Assembly: GCF_947631555.1 (NCBI RefSeq)
Contig: NZ_CANRLT010000004.1
Coordinates: forward strand, 1-54,680
From: an uncultured Mailhella sp.
Lineage (GTDB): Bacteria > Desulfobacterota > Desulfovibrionia > Desulfovibrionales > Desulfovibrionaceae
DNA: 54,680 nt
Direction: 5' to 3'
Part shown: piece by piece, positions 1 to 10,479 of the stretch
How the letters are laid out: each line of letters starts with the position of its first letter
Numbering within the stretch: position 1 is the first letter of the stretch
Position numbers and translations under genes: made by a program
The notes under the pieces: generated by a model
The model's input: only the letters and a program-made list of their open reading frames with translations
Databases searched by the model: none
What the model was told of the DNA's origin: nothing

Positions 1-124
1 CAATCATAAACAACTCCTAACTCAGCTAACTTATTGGGTAAAACAGACAAAACATTAGTCTTAGCTAGGACAGCCCCATAAAAATAGTACATTGCCACAC
101 ATGCCTGAAGCACGGCTTTGTATG

Positions 125-140
125 TGTTTCACGTGAAACA
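125..140. promoter_or_regulatory. parS: parS centromere-like site (perfect 16-bp palindrome TGTTTCACGTGAAACA)
   Basis: Exact match to the canonical bacterial parS consensus, immediately upstream of parA/parB. Confidence 0.95.
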
Positions 141-162
141 TTTTGGTAGGATTCTCGCTCTT

Positions 163-178
163 TGTTTCACGTGAAACT
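163..178. promoter_or_regulatory. parS: second parS site (TGTTTCACGTGAAACT, one mismatch at last base)
   Basis: 15/16 match to parS consensus, 38 bp from the first site. Confidence 0.9.
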
Positions 179-239
179 GGCTTGCAATTCTTTCTTGCTC
201 CTAGTATGAAAAAAAGAACTTCTCACAAGGAGCAGTAGC

Positions 240-1010
240 TTGTCCAGAATCATCGCTGTTGCCAACCAGAAAGGCGGTGTGGGAAAAACCACGACTTCCA
301 TCAACCTTTCTGCCTCACTGGCAGTCATGGAAAACCGTGTCCTCTTGGTGGATTGTGATCCTCAGGCAAATTCAACCAGTTCTCTGGGATTCGATCAACA
401 AAAGTTGAGCTGCAATCTCTATACGGCACTGTGTGGAACTTCCACCCTGGAAAACACGTTGCTGCCCACGGCGATGCCCTACCTTTCGCTTATTCCCTCT
501 ACGACGGATCTTGTGGGCATAGAAATAGAACTTGTGGACAAAATGGCACGAGAATTTTATCTCGCCGATTTGCTGAATAAAATCACCGATCAGTATGACT
601 ATGTTATCCTTGATTGCCCGCCATCGCTCGGGCTTATCACCATCAACACACTTTGTGCGGCACACGAGATTCTCATTCCTCTCCAGTGTGAATTTTTTGC
701 ACTGGAAGGTATCGTCAAGCTCCTGCATACCTATGAACAGGTGCGCAAGCGCCTGAACAGGGAATTGCGGATACTTGGCGTTCTCCTTACCATGTACGAT
801 TCCCGCAATAAACTTGCGCGGCAGGTTAAGGCTGAAGCCGAACGCTGTTTTCCGCAGCATATGTTTGAGACTATCATTCCCCGCAATGTGAGGCTTTCGG
901 AAGCGCCAAGCCACGGCAAGTCCATTCTGCATTACGACATCAAATCCAAAGGTGCGGAGGCCTATCTTAATCTGGCCCGTGAGGTCGTCAAAAAGACGGC
1001 GCAGATTTGA
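240..1010 (+). CDS. parA: Chromosome partitioning ATPase ParA/Soj
   Basis: MSRIIAVANQKGGVGKTTTSINL deviant Walker A; followed by parB; TTG start. Confidence 0.96.
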   Translation: MSRIIAVANQKGGVGKTTTSINLSASLAVMENRVLLVDCDPQANSTSSLGFDQQKLSCNLYTALCGTSTLENTLLPTAMPYLSLIPSTTDLVGIEIELVDKMAREFYLADLLNKITDQYDYVILDCPPSLGLITINTLCAAHEILIPLQCEFFALEGIVKLLHTYEQVRKRLNRELRILGVLLTMYDSRNKLARQVKAEAERCFPQHMFETIIPRNVRLSEAPSHGKSILHYDIKSKGAEAYLNLAREVVKKTAQI

Positions 1011-1040
1011 CAGATTTGGCTTTCACCTTACGAGGTAGTT

Positions 1041-1931
1041 ATGAATATTCCTGAACGCGGCCTTGGCCGGGGACTTGGTTCCCTGCTCAGCTCGATGTCC
1101 GAGATGCCTTCCGGAGATAAAGCGAAACTCGCGCTTAGTCAGCTTGTTCCCGGCAAGCACCAGCCTCGAAAATATTTTGATGAAGCAACGCTTAATGATC
1201 TTGCCGCCTCCATCAAAAAGCAAGGAGTTGTTCAGCCCCTGCTCGTCCGTCTGCTTCCAGGATTGCCTCAGCGCTACGAGATAGTGGCCGGAGAACGCCG
1301 CTGGCGTGCTGCTCGTATGGCAGGACTGACTGAAGTTCCGGTCATTATTACAGAATATACCGATAGAGAAGCCATGACCGTGGCCCTCATCGAAAATCTT
1401 CAACGGGAAAATCTTAATCCCCTGGAGGAGGCCGAAGCCTTTCATTCTCTTAAGGAAACATTCGGACTCAGTCAGGAAGAATTGGCCGAACAACTGGGAA
1501 AAAGCCGCTCTGCCGTGGCCAATGCGCTGCGTCTGCTTCAGCTCCCGACGGCCATGAAAGAAGGGCTGCTTCGCCAGGAGATCACCGCAGGACACGCTCG
1601 CGCACTACTCGCCGTTACCGATGCGAAGCTTCGGGAACAACTCTATAACGCGATTTCTACGCATCATCTGTCCGTGCGTGAGGCAGAAGCCGCAGCAGAC
1701 ACCATAAAGCGTACCGGTCGACTCCCGGAACGTCTGCTCCCCGCACCTCCTTCCCCAGCACCCCGTTTACCCCGTCCTCAGTTTTTGAGAGAGCTGCAAA
1801 AAAGACTTCGCACCTCCAGTGGTACGAGGGCGACTATTTCCGGAGACGGCAGCAAGGGGAAAATACAGATTCCCTATACATCACAGGAAGAGCTGGAACG
1901 TATTCTCCGTATGATGGGTATCTCTCAATAA
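1041..1931 (+). CDS. parB: ParB/Spo0J chromosome partitioning protein
   Basis: GLGRGLGSLL N-terminus, QPRKYFDEA, GERRWRAARMAG, ENLQRENLNPLEEA motifs. Confidence 0.96.
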   Translation: MNIPERGLGRGLGSLLSSMSEMPSGDKAKLALSQLVPGKHQPRKYFDEATLNDLAASIKKQGVVQPLLVRLLPGLPQRYEIVAGERRWRAARMAGLTEVPVIITEYTDREAMTVALIENLQRENLNPLEEAEAFHSLKETFGLSQEELAEQLGKSRSAVANALRLLQLPTAMKEGLLRQEITAGHARALLAVTDAKLREQLYNAISTHHLSVREAEAAADTIKRTGRLPERLLPAPPSPAPRLPRPQFLRELQKRLRTSSGTRATISGDGSKGKIQIPYTSQEELERILRMMGISQ

Positions 1932-2294
1932 ACCTCTTACAGAAGCATGTGTTGATATTGACTCGTGACTAGAGTGAAGGCTCGGAAAAGATTGCCTGGT
2001 CAGTCATGGCAAACAAGATGCTGGCAAAGTCCTTCAGAGCACTTCACCAACGCTTTTGGGAGGGAGCTTCGCCTAAGTTCGTCTCCACGATACACCGCCC
2101 TTCAGTCAGAGCTGATCAGGGCAGCGTGTGGCTGTATCCGATCCGTCAAGGGCGCGGCGTGAGCGCCGCAGATAGCGAGCAGGGCGTGCGCAATCTGGCT
2201 TTGCCTGTTCAAGCATGGCTGCGGCCAGCTCTCGGGGCGGGCGGTTGCGGAGTCAATCGGTGGGGTAAGGGGCTGTAGGTTGAAACATCATGCT

Positions 2295-3512
2295 TCACAC
2301 CAGCGTTTCCAGCTTATCGAGCAGGGCTTCGCTGAGGCCTCCACCGGACATGGGGGATCCGAAGAGCGTTTGCCGCTGATCCACGAGAAGTTCGCGCGGG
2401 AGCATTCCCGGAGCGGAATCCGCCAGCGTATCGGACAGCCTGCGGGCCAGAAGCCAGCTTCGCGCCCCCTGAGAAAAGAGCTGAAACGCACGTTGAAAGT
2501 CGGAACGAAGAGTTTTCCACAGTCTGAGACGGCGGTCATCCGGTTCCAGGCCAAGGGTCATGGACAGCGCGAGATTCAGACTGTTGAACTGTACGCCGGG
2601 AACGCCGGAGCGCCAACCCCATAGCCAGGAACTGCGGGGAAAGAGCAGCCCCAGTCCGGCGGCTAGCCGTATGAGCATTTTCAGCTCATCGCGCGCCTCA
2701 AGCAGGACGGGGTCTTCCCAAAGCACAGGCGTTGCTTCGGGGTGAAGGGCGGGCAGTTCCGTCTGTTCACAGGGGCAGCCCCACGCCCGCAGGATGTGAA
2801 GAAACCAGCGGTCTGCGGGATTGGTGTTTTCGCCATCCTCGCCTGGGGTTTCAAGATGACTGTAGCTCAGAAGCCAGCTTCCCCGGCCGGTCTGTCCGGC
2901 AATGGCACAAGGGTGTCCGTCCAGAAGCGAGGGACGCAGCGTGACATCATACAACGTCTTCCATTCGGCGAGAATGTCAGCAGGCATGGCGGAAAAGGGC
3001 ATGTCGGCTACATAGAGATCCGGCCCTGCGGCGCGGTAGCGGGCCAGAACCTGCACGTCATCATGATTCTCAGGCTCGTCGAATCGGCCGGGCCACCATA
3101 CCGGCAGAAGCGCCTTCCCGCCGGCCATCGCCGCAGGTATGAGGGGATGTTCCGAGGCTATCTCGCAGAGCAGACTGCCGGAGACAAGATGCTGGAGGCG
3201 GTCGGCCATATCCGCGCGCTTCCAGCCGCAGAGTTCCAGCCCGCCCTTTAAGGCCAGTCCCGCGCCGCCGCAGAAGCCGAGGTAATGCCCGCCCTCGTGA
3301 ACGAAACGGCGTACGGACGCCATTCCAGCCTGTCCCAGGGCCTGGGCTTTGCGTCGGGCCGGGCCGCCTGGAACGATAAGCAACTTGCAAGACAAGCCGT
3401 TCTGGGCTATGTCTAAACCCTTGAGGACACGGAAGGGAACGCCCGTCGATGTCACGGCGTGCAGCAAAAGATAGCCCCATACATGGGAGGCATCCCAGAG
3501 AATGTCGATCAT
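2295..3512 (-). CDS. BPL_N (biotin-protein ligase N-terminal, glutamine-amidotransferase-like) domain protein
   Basis: ILWDASHVWGYLL..., IVPGGPARRKAQALG, FVHEGGHYLGFCGGAGLAL; no ligase catalytic domain recognised. Confidence 0.7.
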   Translation of the reverse strand: MIDILWDASHVWGYLLLHAVTSTGVPFRVLKGLDIAQNGLSCKLLIVPGGPARRKAQALGQAGMASVRRFVHEGGHYLGFCGGAGLALKGGLELCGWKRADMADRLQHLVSGSLLCEIASEHPLIPAAMAGGKALLPVWWPGRFDEPENHDDVQVLARYRAAGPDLYVADMPFSAMPADILAEWKTLYDVTLRPSLLDGHPCAIAGQTGRGSWLLSYSHLETPGEDGENTNPADRWFLHILRAWGCPCEQTELPALHPEATPVLWEDPVLLEARDELKMLIRLAAGLGLLFPRSSWLWGWRSGVPGVQFNSLNLALSMTLGLEPDDRRLRLWKTLRSDFQRAFQLFSQGARSWLLARRLSDTLADSAPGMLPRELLVDQRQTLFGSPMSGGGLSEALLDKLETLV

Positions 3513-3629
3513 GTTTCCCTCCGTTTCCTATGCATACGCACAAGCCGCAGGTTCGGCAAGTACGGGAGGCCTGAAGGCGGCGCTTTCAGGGCGTCCCTTT
3601 TTCCCAAGTTATCGTATCTGGAGATCGTG

Positions 3630-6275
3630 ATGCTGTCCAAAGCTTATGAACCGCAGGAAGTGGAAGCGCACTGGCGGAAGCACTGGGAAGAGAACAGGAC
3701 ATTCACCCCTGACATGTCTGCTCCCGGCGACCCTTATTCCATCGTCATTCCGCCGCCTAACGTGACGGGCATACTCCATATCGGCCACGCGTTGAACCAG
3801 ACCCTGCAGGATATTCTCTGCCGCCACGCCCGCCAGAAGGGGAAGAAGGTTCTGTGGATTCCCGGCACCGACCATGCGGGCATCTCCACGCAGAACGTGG
3901 TGGAACGCGCCCTGGCAAAAGAGGGTAAGACTCGTCACGATCTGGGCCGTGAAGCCTTCATCGAGCGCGTGTGGCAGTGGAAGAAGGAATACGGCGCGCG
4001 CATTCTTGAGCAGATCAAGGAACTGGGCGCTTCCGTGGACTGGACCCGTGAAGCCTTCACCATGAACGACGACCTGGCCCGTGCGGTGCGCAAGGTCTTT
4101 GTACAGCTCTACAAGGAAGGGTTGATCTACAAGGGGAAGTATATCGTGAACTGGTGTCCGCGCTGCCATACTGCGCTGGCCGATGATGAAGTGGATCACA
4201 TTGACAGCAAGGGTACGCTCTGGCATGTGCGCTATGACTTCGCCGACGGCTCCGGCTCCGTGACCATCGCCACCACCCGTCCCGAAACCATCCTGGGCGA
4301 CACCGCCGTGTGCGTCCATCCCGAAGATGAGCGCTATGCCGGACTGGTAGGAAAAAAGCTCATCGTTCCCATCGTGAACCGCGAAGTCCCGCTCATCGCC
4401 GACCGCTATGTTGACCGCGAATTCGGCACAGGCTGCCTGAAGGTCACGCCCTGCCATGACCCCAATGACTGGAACCTGGGCCACACTCACGGGCTGGAAT
4501 TCATTCAGGTCATCGACGACAACGGCAACATGTGCCTCGATCCCGTGTGCGGCCGTTACGCCGGCATGAGCCGCGAGGAATGCCGCAAAGCCATCGTGGA
4601 AGACCTGCGCGAAAGCGGCCAGCTTGTGGCGGAAGAACCGCTGGCGCACAGTGTGGGCTGCTGCTACCGCTGCAAGACCGTCATTGAGCCGTATGTGTCC
4701 ACTCAGTGGTTTGTAGCTACCAGCAAACTGGCCCCGGCCGCTCGCGCCGTCGTGCCGGATGAAATCAGAATTTATCCCGAAAGCTGGGTCAAGACCTATT
4801 ACAACTGGCTGGACAATATCCGCGACTGGTGCATCAGCCGCCAGATCTGGTGGGGGCATCGCATTCCGGCGTGGACCTGCCCTGAATGCGGCGAACTTAT
4901 TGTTTCCGAGGAAGACCCCGTGTCCTGCCCCAAATGCGGCTGCACGAATCTGGAACAGGATCCTGACGTTCTGGATACCTGGTTCTCTTCCGCGCTCTGG
5001 CCTTTCTCCACAATGGGCTGGCCGGAAAACACCGAAGAGCTCAAAACCTTCTATCCCACGAATGTTCTGGTCACGGCCTTCGATATCCTGTTCTTCTGGG
5101 TGGCCCGCATGATTATGATGGGCCAGCACTTCATGGGGGAGGTTCCCTTCCGTGAAGTGTACATCCATGCTCTGGTGCGCGACGCACAGGGCCGCAAAAT
5201 GTCCAAGTCTCTGGGCAACGGCATCAATCCGCTGGACATGATCCACAAATACGGCGCCGACGCTCTGCGCTTCACACTGGCCGCCTTCGCCGCCATGGGC
5301 CGCGACATACGCATGTCCGAGGAGCGCATCGAAGGCTATCGCCATTTCGTGAACAAGATCTGGAACGCCTCCCGCTTCGCCCTGATGAATCTCCCCGAAG
5401 ATCGCGAACCCGTCAGTGTTGATCTTGGCACGGTGAAGGGGCTGTACCACCGCTGGATCCTCAACCGCCTCGAAGAAGTCAAGGCGGAAGAGGACGCTGC
5501 GCTTGAGAGCTATCGCTTCAACGACGCCGCCCAGTGCGTGTACAAGTTCCTGTGGAACGAGTTCTGCGACTGGTATCTGGAACTCATCAAGGCTGACATG
5601 CGCGAAGAAGGCCGGGGCAGGGAAGAGGCCCAGTTTGTGCTCTATACGGTGCTGAAGGAAATTCTGCTGCTCCTGCATCCCATGATTCCCTTCGTCACTG
5701 CGGAAGTCTGGAGCGCTCTGCCGGGACACGCAGGTTCAGATATTGCCACCCAGCTCTACCCTCCCGTCCGTGAGGAATGCCGCAAGCCCGGTGATTCCGA
5801 TGACATGGTCTTCCTTCAGGAGACTATCAGTGCCATACGCACCATCCGTGCCGAACTGGACATCAAGCCTTCCTGCCGACTTTCCGTGGTACTGCGTCCG
5901 GCCTCTGAAGAGCAGGCCGCCCTGCTGGAACGCGGACGCGGCTTCTTTGAGCTGGCCCGTCTGGAAAAGCTCACCATCGACGCCGCGGCCCACGCGCCCA
6001 AGGCTTCGGCCAGCAACGTCGTGCGTGGCTGCGAAGTCATTGTCCTGCTGGACGGCGCGGTGGATTTTCAGGCGGAACTGGCCCGACTGGACAAGGAAAT
6101 CGGCAAGGTGGACAAGGATCTTGCGGCTCTCAGCGGCAAACTGTCCAACGCCGGCTTCCTGAATCATGCCCCTGCCGAGCTGGTGGAATCCGAAAAGGCA
6201 CGGCAGGCCGATCTGCTGGACAAGAAGGCCAAGATGCTCACCCTTCAGGCCCGCTTCAAGGAAGCCCTGGCATAA
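3630..6275 (+). CDS. valS: Valyl-tRNA synthetase
   Basis: PPPNVTGILHIGHAL (HIGH), RKMSKSLGNG (KMSKS), C-terminal coiled-coil; ATG at 3630 preferred over the upstream in-frame start at 3459. Confidence 0.97.
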   Translation: MLSKAYEPQEVEAHWRKHWEENRTFTPDMSAPGDPYSIVIPPPNVTGILHIGHALNQTLQDILCRHARQKGKKVLWIPGTDHAGISTQNVVERALAKEGKTRHDLGREAFIERVWQWKKEYGARILEQIKELGASVDWTREAFTMNDDLARAVRKVFVQLYKEGLIYKGKYIVNWCPRCHTALADDEVDHIDSKGTLWHVRYDFADGSGSVTIATTRPETILGDTAVCVHPEDERYAGLVGKKLIVPIVNREVPLIADRYVDREFGTGCLKVTPCHDPNDWNLGHTHGLEFIQVIDDNGNMCLDPVCGRYAGMSREECRKAIVEDLRESGQLVAEEPLAHSVGCCYRCKTVIEPYVSTQWFVATSKLAPAARAVVPDEIRIYPESWVKTYYNWLDNIRDWCISRQIWWGHRIPAWTCPECGELIVSEEDPVSCPKCGCTNLEQDPDVLDTWFSSALWPFSTMGWPENTEELKTFYPTNVLVTAFDILFFWVARMIMMGQHFMGEVPFREVYIHALVRDAQGRKMSKSLGNGINPLDMIHKYGADALRFTLAAFAAMGRDIRMSEERIEGYRHFVNKIWNASRFALMNLPEDREPVSVDLGTVKGLYHRWILNRLEEVKAEEDAALESYRFNDAAQCVYKFLWNEFCDWYLELIKADMREEGRGREEAQFVLYTVLKEILLLLHPMIPFVTAEVWSALPGHAGSDIATQLYPPVREECRKPGDSDDMVFLQETISAIRTIRAELDIKPSCRLSVVLRPASEEQAALLERGRGFFELARLEKLTIDAAAHAPKASASNVVRGCEVIVLLDGAVDFQAELARLDKEIGKVDKDLAALSGKLSNAGFLNHAPAELVESEKARQADLLDKKAKMLTLQARFKEALA

Positions 6276-6300
6276 GAGGATATACTCCTGAACAGCAAAG

Positions 6301-6326
6301 GCCGGTGCGTGTGCGCCGGTCTTTTT
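6301..6326 (+). terminator. Rho-independent terminator after valS
   Basis: GCCGGTGCGTGTGCGCCGGTCTTTTT hairpin plus T run. Confidence 0.75.
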
Positions 6327-6331
6327 CATGG

Positions 6332-8758
6332 CTACAGCATATTCACGGGGTCGAGGTCGAGGGAGATGCGCAGATCCCGCGGGAGCGGGGAGATGTCACG
6401 CAGGGCGAGGGAATAGGTCTGGCGTATGCTCTGCCAGTCCTGCGCCTTGATGAGGCACTGGAAGCGCAGGCGTCCCTGAAGCCGGGCGAGAGGGGCGGGC
6501 GCGGGGCCGAGGACGGTGAGTCCCGCCGTGCGTCCGTGGCGGCGCAGGGCAGCGGCAAAGGCCTGAACACGGCTTTGATCATCTTTGCGGTCGAAGGGGA
6601 AGCTCAGGCGCGTGAGGGCGAGTTTGACGAAGGGAGGGTAGAGGCGCTTCTGTCTCAGTTCCAGCTCGTGCGCGTAGAAGCCCTCGTAGTCCGCATTCTT
6701 GACGAAGTTCCAGCAGTAATGGCCGATATCCCGTGTCTGGATGAGGACGCGGCCCGGCTTTTCTCCGCGTCCGGCCCTTCCCGAAGACTGCACCAGAAGC
6801 TGAAACGTCCGTTCCGCCGAACGGTAGTCGGGCAGATTAAGCCCCATGTCACCATCGGCAACGATGACCAGCGTAACCTGCGGGAAATGGTGTCCCTTGG
6901 AGAGCATCTGCGTTCCCACCAGTACTTGTGCTTCCTGATGTGCGAAGGCGGAAAGTATCTCTTCCATGCGTCCCGTGCGGCTTGTGCTGTCTCTGTCCAG
7001 CCGCAGAACCCGTCCCCCGGGAGGCAGGACACCGGCCAGTTCCTGACTGGCGAGGGTCTCTTCCAGTTTTTCCGTCCCGTCTCCCATAGGCAGGAAATGG
7101 ACGCCGCCGCAGCGCAAGCAGGGCGAGGGAAAGGGGCGCGTGTAGCCGCAGTAGTGGCAGACCATCTGCTCGCGCCGCTTGTGGTAGGTGAGGGCTATAT
7201 CGCAGTTCGGGCAGCGGGCCACCGTACCGCAGTCTAGGCAGTAGAGCAGCGGAGAATAGCCGCGTCGGTTGAGCATGATGACGGCCTGTTCTCCGCGCTC
7301 CACGGTTTCCCGCAGGACGGCGAGGGCGCGTTCGGAAAGAAGCTGTGCGGCGGGACTGTTCTTGATGTCCACGAATTCGATTTCCGGCAGTGAGCCGCCG
7401 CCTGCACGGTGGGGGAGCCTTGCCAACGGGAAGACTCCCTGCTGTGCGGTGTAGAAGGTCTTGATGTCCGGCGTGGCCGAACCCAGCACCAGCAGGGCGC
7501 GATGACGGCGTGCGCGCTCCCAGGCTACTTCCTTGGCCTGATAGGGGAAGTGGTCTTCCTGCTTGAACGAACTGTCGTGCTCTTCGTCGAGAACTATGGC
7601 TCCCAGATGCGGCAACGGCAGGAAGACCGCCGAGCGCGTCCCCACGATGAGGCAGGGCTCACGGCGGCGGGCCAAGCTGCGGAAGGTACGTTCCCGCAGA
7701 GGCTGGTTCTGATAGCCGTGATAAAAGAAGACTGGCAGGTTCGGGAAGCGCTGCTTGGCATCCCGCCGCAGTTTGAGGGCGATGGCCACTTCCGGTGCCA
7801 GAAGGAGGGTTGAGCGCCCGCGCAGGAAGCAGGCGTGGGCGAGTTCCAGATACACGGCGGTCTTGCCGCTGCCCGTCACGCCGAAGAGCAGCCGGGCGAA
7901 GGGGACGTGTTCCCCGTGTTCGAGCCTGTCCAGAGCATCGAGGAAACCGTCCAGCGCGGCCTGCTGTTCGGGCGAGAGACGGAACGGAGTTTCCGGCGGC
8001 GGAAGCAGTTCTTCGTCGGATTCGGCTTCGTCTGTTCCAGAGCTTTCAGGACACAGTTTCACGAGTTTGGCGCGCACGAGAGAGGAGAGCGTGGCGGCAC
8101 TTCCGGGGAGAGCTTCGCGCAGGCGGCGGCGGGACACAGATCCGTGCTGGAGCAGCCAGTCCAGCAGTTCCCGCTGTTTTGCGGCATTGGGGCGTACAGG
8201 CCACGGCGGGTCGCAGCAGAGTTCGCAATGCTCGCGTTCGGCGGCGTCCTCGGCCAGCATCAGGACTTCGGCACGTCCGGCCAGAAAGTCCGCCGCCAGA
8301 GCCTCGCGTTCTTCCTCAGGCATTGAAGGGATGTCCCGCAGCGCGAAAAGCCGGGGTTTGCGCCCTTTGCCGTCCTGCTCGGAGAGATACTGGCGGACGC
8401 GGATATTTGCGGTCACGCGCAGCCCTTTGGGCAGGAGGTTGCCCAGAATTTGTCCGGGAGAGGCGTATTGCCGGGCCGCAAGCTGGAGCACGGTTTCCAT
8501 GTAGTCCCGAGAGAGCAGGGGAGTGAGTTCCAGCGGCCAGGTCAGAGGCCGCAGAACGATGTCCTCAGCGGCTCCTGCCAGCGCTCGCGAGTCGTCATCG
8601 GGAAAGACGGCCGTGATGACTCCAGCGCGGATGGCTCCGTTTCCCAGAGGGACGGCAACGCGCAGCCCCGGCGTCCAGAGTGCGTCTCCGAAGCTGGAAG
8701 GCGCGCTGTAGGTCAGCGTGGCATACGGGGGAGAACAGAGGGCGACACGGCAGAGCAT
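6332..8758 (-). CDS. priA: Primosomal protein N' (PriA helicase)
   Basis: FGVTGSGKTAVYLEL, LDEEHDSSFKQE, Cys-rich zinc-binding segment CLDCGTVARCPNCD...CHYCG...CLRCGG. Confidence 0.96.
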   Translation of the reverse strand: MLCRVALCSPPYATLTYSAPSSFGDALWTPGLRVAVPLGNGAIRAGVITAVFPDDDSRALAGAAEDIVLRPLTWPLELTPLLSRDYMETVLQLAARQYASPGQILGNLLPKGLRVTANIRVRQYLSEQDGKGRKPRLFALRDIPSMPEEEREALAADFLAGRAEVLMLAEDAAEREHCELCCDPPWPVRPNAAKQRELLDWLLQHGSVSRRRLREALPGSAATLSSLVRAKLVKLCPESSGTDEAESDEELLPPPETPFRLSPEQQAALDGFLDALDRLEHGEHVPFARLLFGVTGSGKTAVYLELAHACFLRGRSTLLLAPEVAIALKLRRDAKQRFPNLPVFFYHGYQNQPLRERTFRSLARRREPCLIVGTRSAVFLPLPHLGAIVLDEEHDSSFKQEDHFPYQAKEVAWERARRHRALLVLGSATPDIKTFYTAQQGVFPLARLPHRAGGGSLPEIEFVDIKNSPAAQLLSERALAVLRETVERGEQAVIMLNRRGYSPLLYCLDCGTVARCPNCDIALTYHKRREQMVCHYCGYTRPFPSPCLRCGGVHFLPMGDGTEKLEETLASQELAGVLPPGGRVLRLDRDSTSRTGRMEEILSAFAHQEAQVLVGTQMLSKGHHFPQVTLVIVADGDMGLNLPDYRSAERTFQLLVQSSGRAGRGEKPGRVLIQTRDIGHYCWNFVKNADYEGFYAHELELRQKRLYPPFVKLALTRLSFPFDRKDDQSRVQAFAAALRRHGRTAGLTVLGPAPAPLARLQGRLRFQCLIKAQDWQSIRQTYSLALRDISPLPRDLRISLDLDPVNML

Positions 8759-8809
8759 GGTTCTGTCATAACCGGGGGCGGGCGTCCGCGCAAGGGCGCT
8801 TTTTGCGGG

Positions 8810-9160
8810 CTATCCCTTGAAGACGAAAAAGGCCCCGGCCACGATAAGTCCGAAACCGACGGCGTGGTTCCAGCTCAGACTTTCGCCGAGATAGATCGTG
8901 GAGAAGAGACCGAAAACGGTCAGGGAGACAACTTCCTGAATGGTCTTGAGTTCGGCGGCGGAAAAGTAGCCGTAGCCGATGCGGTTGGCCGGAACCTGAA
9001 GGCAGTATTCGAAAAAGGCAATGCCCCAGCTGATGATAATGGCCCCGATGAAGGTCAGGGAATGGTGGCGGAGATGTCCGTACCAGGCATAGGTCATGAA
9101 GATGTTCGAGCCGATGAGCAGCAGCACAGTGACGAGTGGCACGGGGAGATGAAAGGGCAT
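8810..9160 (-). CDS. DMT-superfamily / DUF486 small membrane protein
   Basis: ~116 aa, four predicted TM segments, NIFMTYAWYGHLR...GAIIISWGIAFFEYCLQVPANRIGY typical of DUF486. Confidence 0.85.
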   Translation of the reverse strand: MPFHLPVPLVTVLLLIGSNIFMTYAWYGHLRHHSLTFIGAIIISWGIAFFEYCLQVPANRIGYGYFSAAELKTIQEVVSLTVFGLFSTIYLGESLSWNHAVGFGLIVAGAFFVFKG

Positions 9161-9200
9161 GAAGCCTCCTTCCCGGCGGGACGGGAGGGATGAGAAGAAA

Positions 9201-9224
9201 AAAGGGGAGCGGAACTCCCCTTTT
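9201..9224 (-). terminator. Terminator downstream of lysC
   Basis: AAAGGGGAG/CTCCCCTTTT hairpin with minus-strand T run. Confidence 0.7.
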
Positions 9225-9245
9225 ACGACATTTCGCCGGCAGTGT

Positions 9246-10451
9246 TCAGAGGTTGAATTCCTTGTGCAGGACGTTGACCGCCAGTTCAAGGTCGGCATCG
9301 TCCACGAGGCAGGAGATCTTCACTTCCGAGGTGCTGATCATGATCAGGTTGACTCCGGCCTTGTACAGGGCGTTGAACACGCGCCCGGCGGCTCCGCTGT
9401 GGTTGCGCATACCGACGCCCACCACGGAGACCTTGGAGATGTTCTGCGCGCTTTCGATGTGGCTGCATTCCACATTGGCCTTGCCGAGAGTGTCCAGCGT
9501 ACGCTTGAGATCCTTGCGGGACACGGTGAACGCCATGTCGGTCACACCGTCACGGCTGGCGGTCTGGATGATCATGTCCACCACGATGCCGGCTTCACCG
9601 AGCGGAGAGAAGATGCTGGCGGCGATGCCGGGGCGGTCGCGCACGTCACAGAGAGTAACTCTGGCCTGATCCTTGTCGAAAGCGATGCCCGAAACGAGCA
9701 CGGACTCCATCATACTGTCCTCCTTGGTGAGCAGCGTTCCGGGATCGTTCGAAAACGTGGAACGAACACGAACAGGAACATTGTATTTTTCAGCAATCTC
9801 CACGGAGCGGATCTGAAGCACCTTGGCACCCATGGAAGCCATTTCCAGCATTTCATCGTAGCTTATGCGATCGACCTTGTGCGCGTCCTTGCACAGGCGG
9901 GGATCCGTAGTGTAGACGCCGTCAACATCGGTGTAGATGTCGCAGAGTGTGCCTTCGCCCAGCGCCGCGGCCAGGGCAACGGCTGAAGTATCGGAACCGC
10001 CGCGGCCCAGCGTGGTGAGGCGCATGTCGCGGGTACGGCCCTGGAATCCGGCCACCACCAGTACGTCATAGGTTTCGAGAGCCTTGCGCAGAGATGCGGC
10101 GTCGATCTCGTCGATGCGGGCGTTGCCAAAGGCATCGTCGCTGATGAGCGGGATCTGGAAGCCGAGGAAGGAACGGGCCTTGATGCCCGCGTCCTTGAGG
10201 AGCATGGCGAACAGCGCCACAGATTCCTGTTCGCCGGTGGTGAGCAGAACATCCAGTTCTGCAAGGTCGGGTTCGTCCGACCACTGATAGGCCCGTTCCA
10301 GCAGACTGTTGGTCTGTCCATAGCGGGCGGAGAGGACCACGACTACCTTGTAGCCTTCTTCGTGGGCGGCGAGCACCTTGGCGCGCACCTTTTTCATGCA
10401 CTCCAGGTCGGCAACGGAGGATCCTCCAAATTTTTGCACAAGAATACGCAT
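9246..10451 (-). CDS. lysC: Aspartate kinase
   Basis: MRILVQKFGGSSVADLE, GRGGSDTSAVALAAAL, two C-terminal ACT domains. Confidence 0.95.
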   Translation of the reverse strand: MRILVQKFGGSSVADLECMKKVRAKVLAAHEEGYKVVVVLSARYGQTNSLLERAYQWSDEPDLAELDVLLTTGEQESVALFAMLLKDAGIKARSFLGFQIPLISDDAFGNARIDEIDAASLRKALETYDVLVVAGFQGRTRDMRLTTLGRGGSDTSAVALAAALGEGTLCDIYTDVDGVYTTDPRLCKDAHKVDRISYDEMLEMASMGAKVLQIRSVEIAEKYNVPVRVRSTFSNDPGTLLTKEDSMMESVLVSGIAFDKDQARVTLCDVRDRPGIAASIFSPLGEAGIVVDMIIQTASRDGVTDMAFTVSRKDLKRTLDTLGKANVECSHIESAQNISKVSVVGVGMRNHSGAAGRVFNALYKAGVNLIMISTSEVKISCLVDDADLELAVNVLHKEFNL

Positions 10452-10479
10452 ACTTCTCATCCTTAACTCAGGGGAGAGT

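Noticed and set aside
3609-5729. 706-aa minus-strand ORF antisense to valS
   Set aside because: Lies wholly opposite a clear valyl-tRNA synthetase; His/Ala-rich composition is typical of GC-biased antisense frames.
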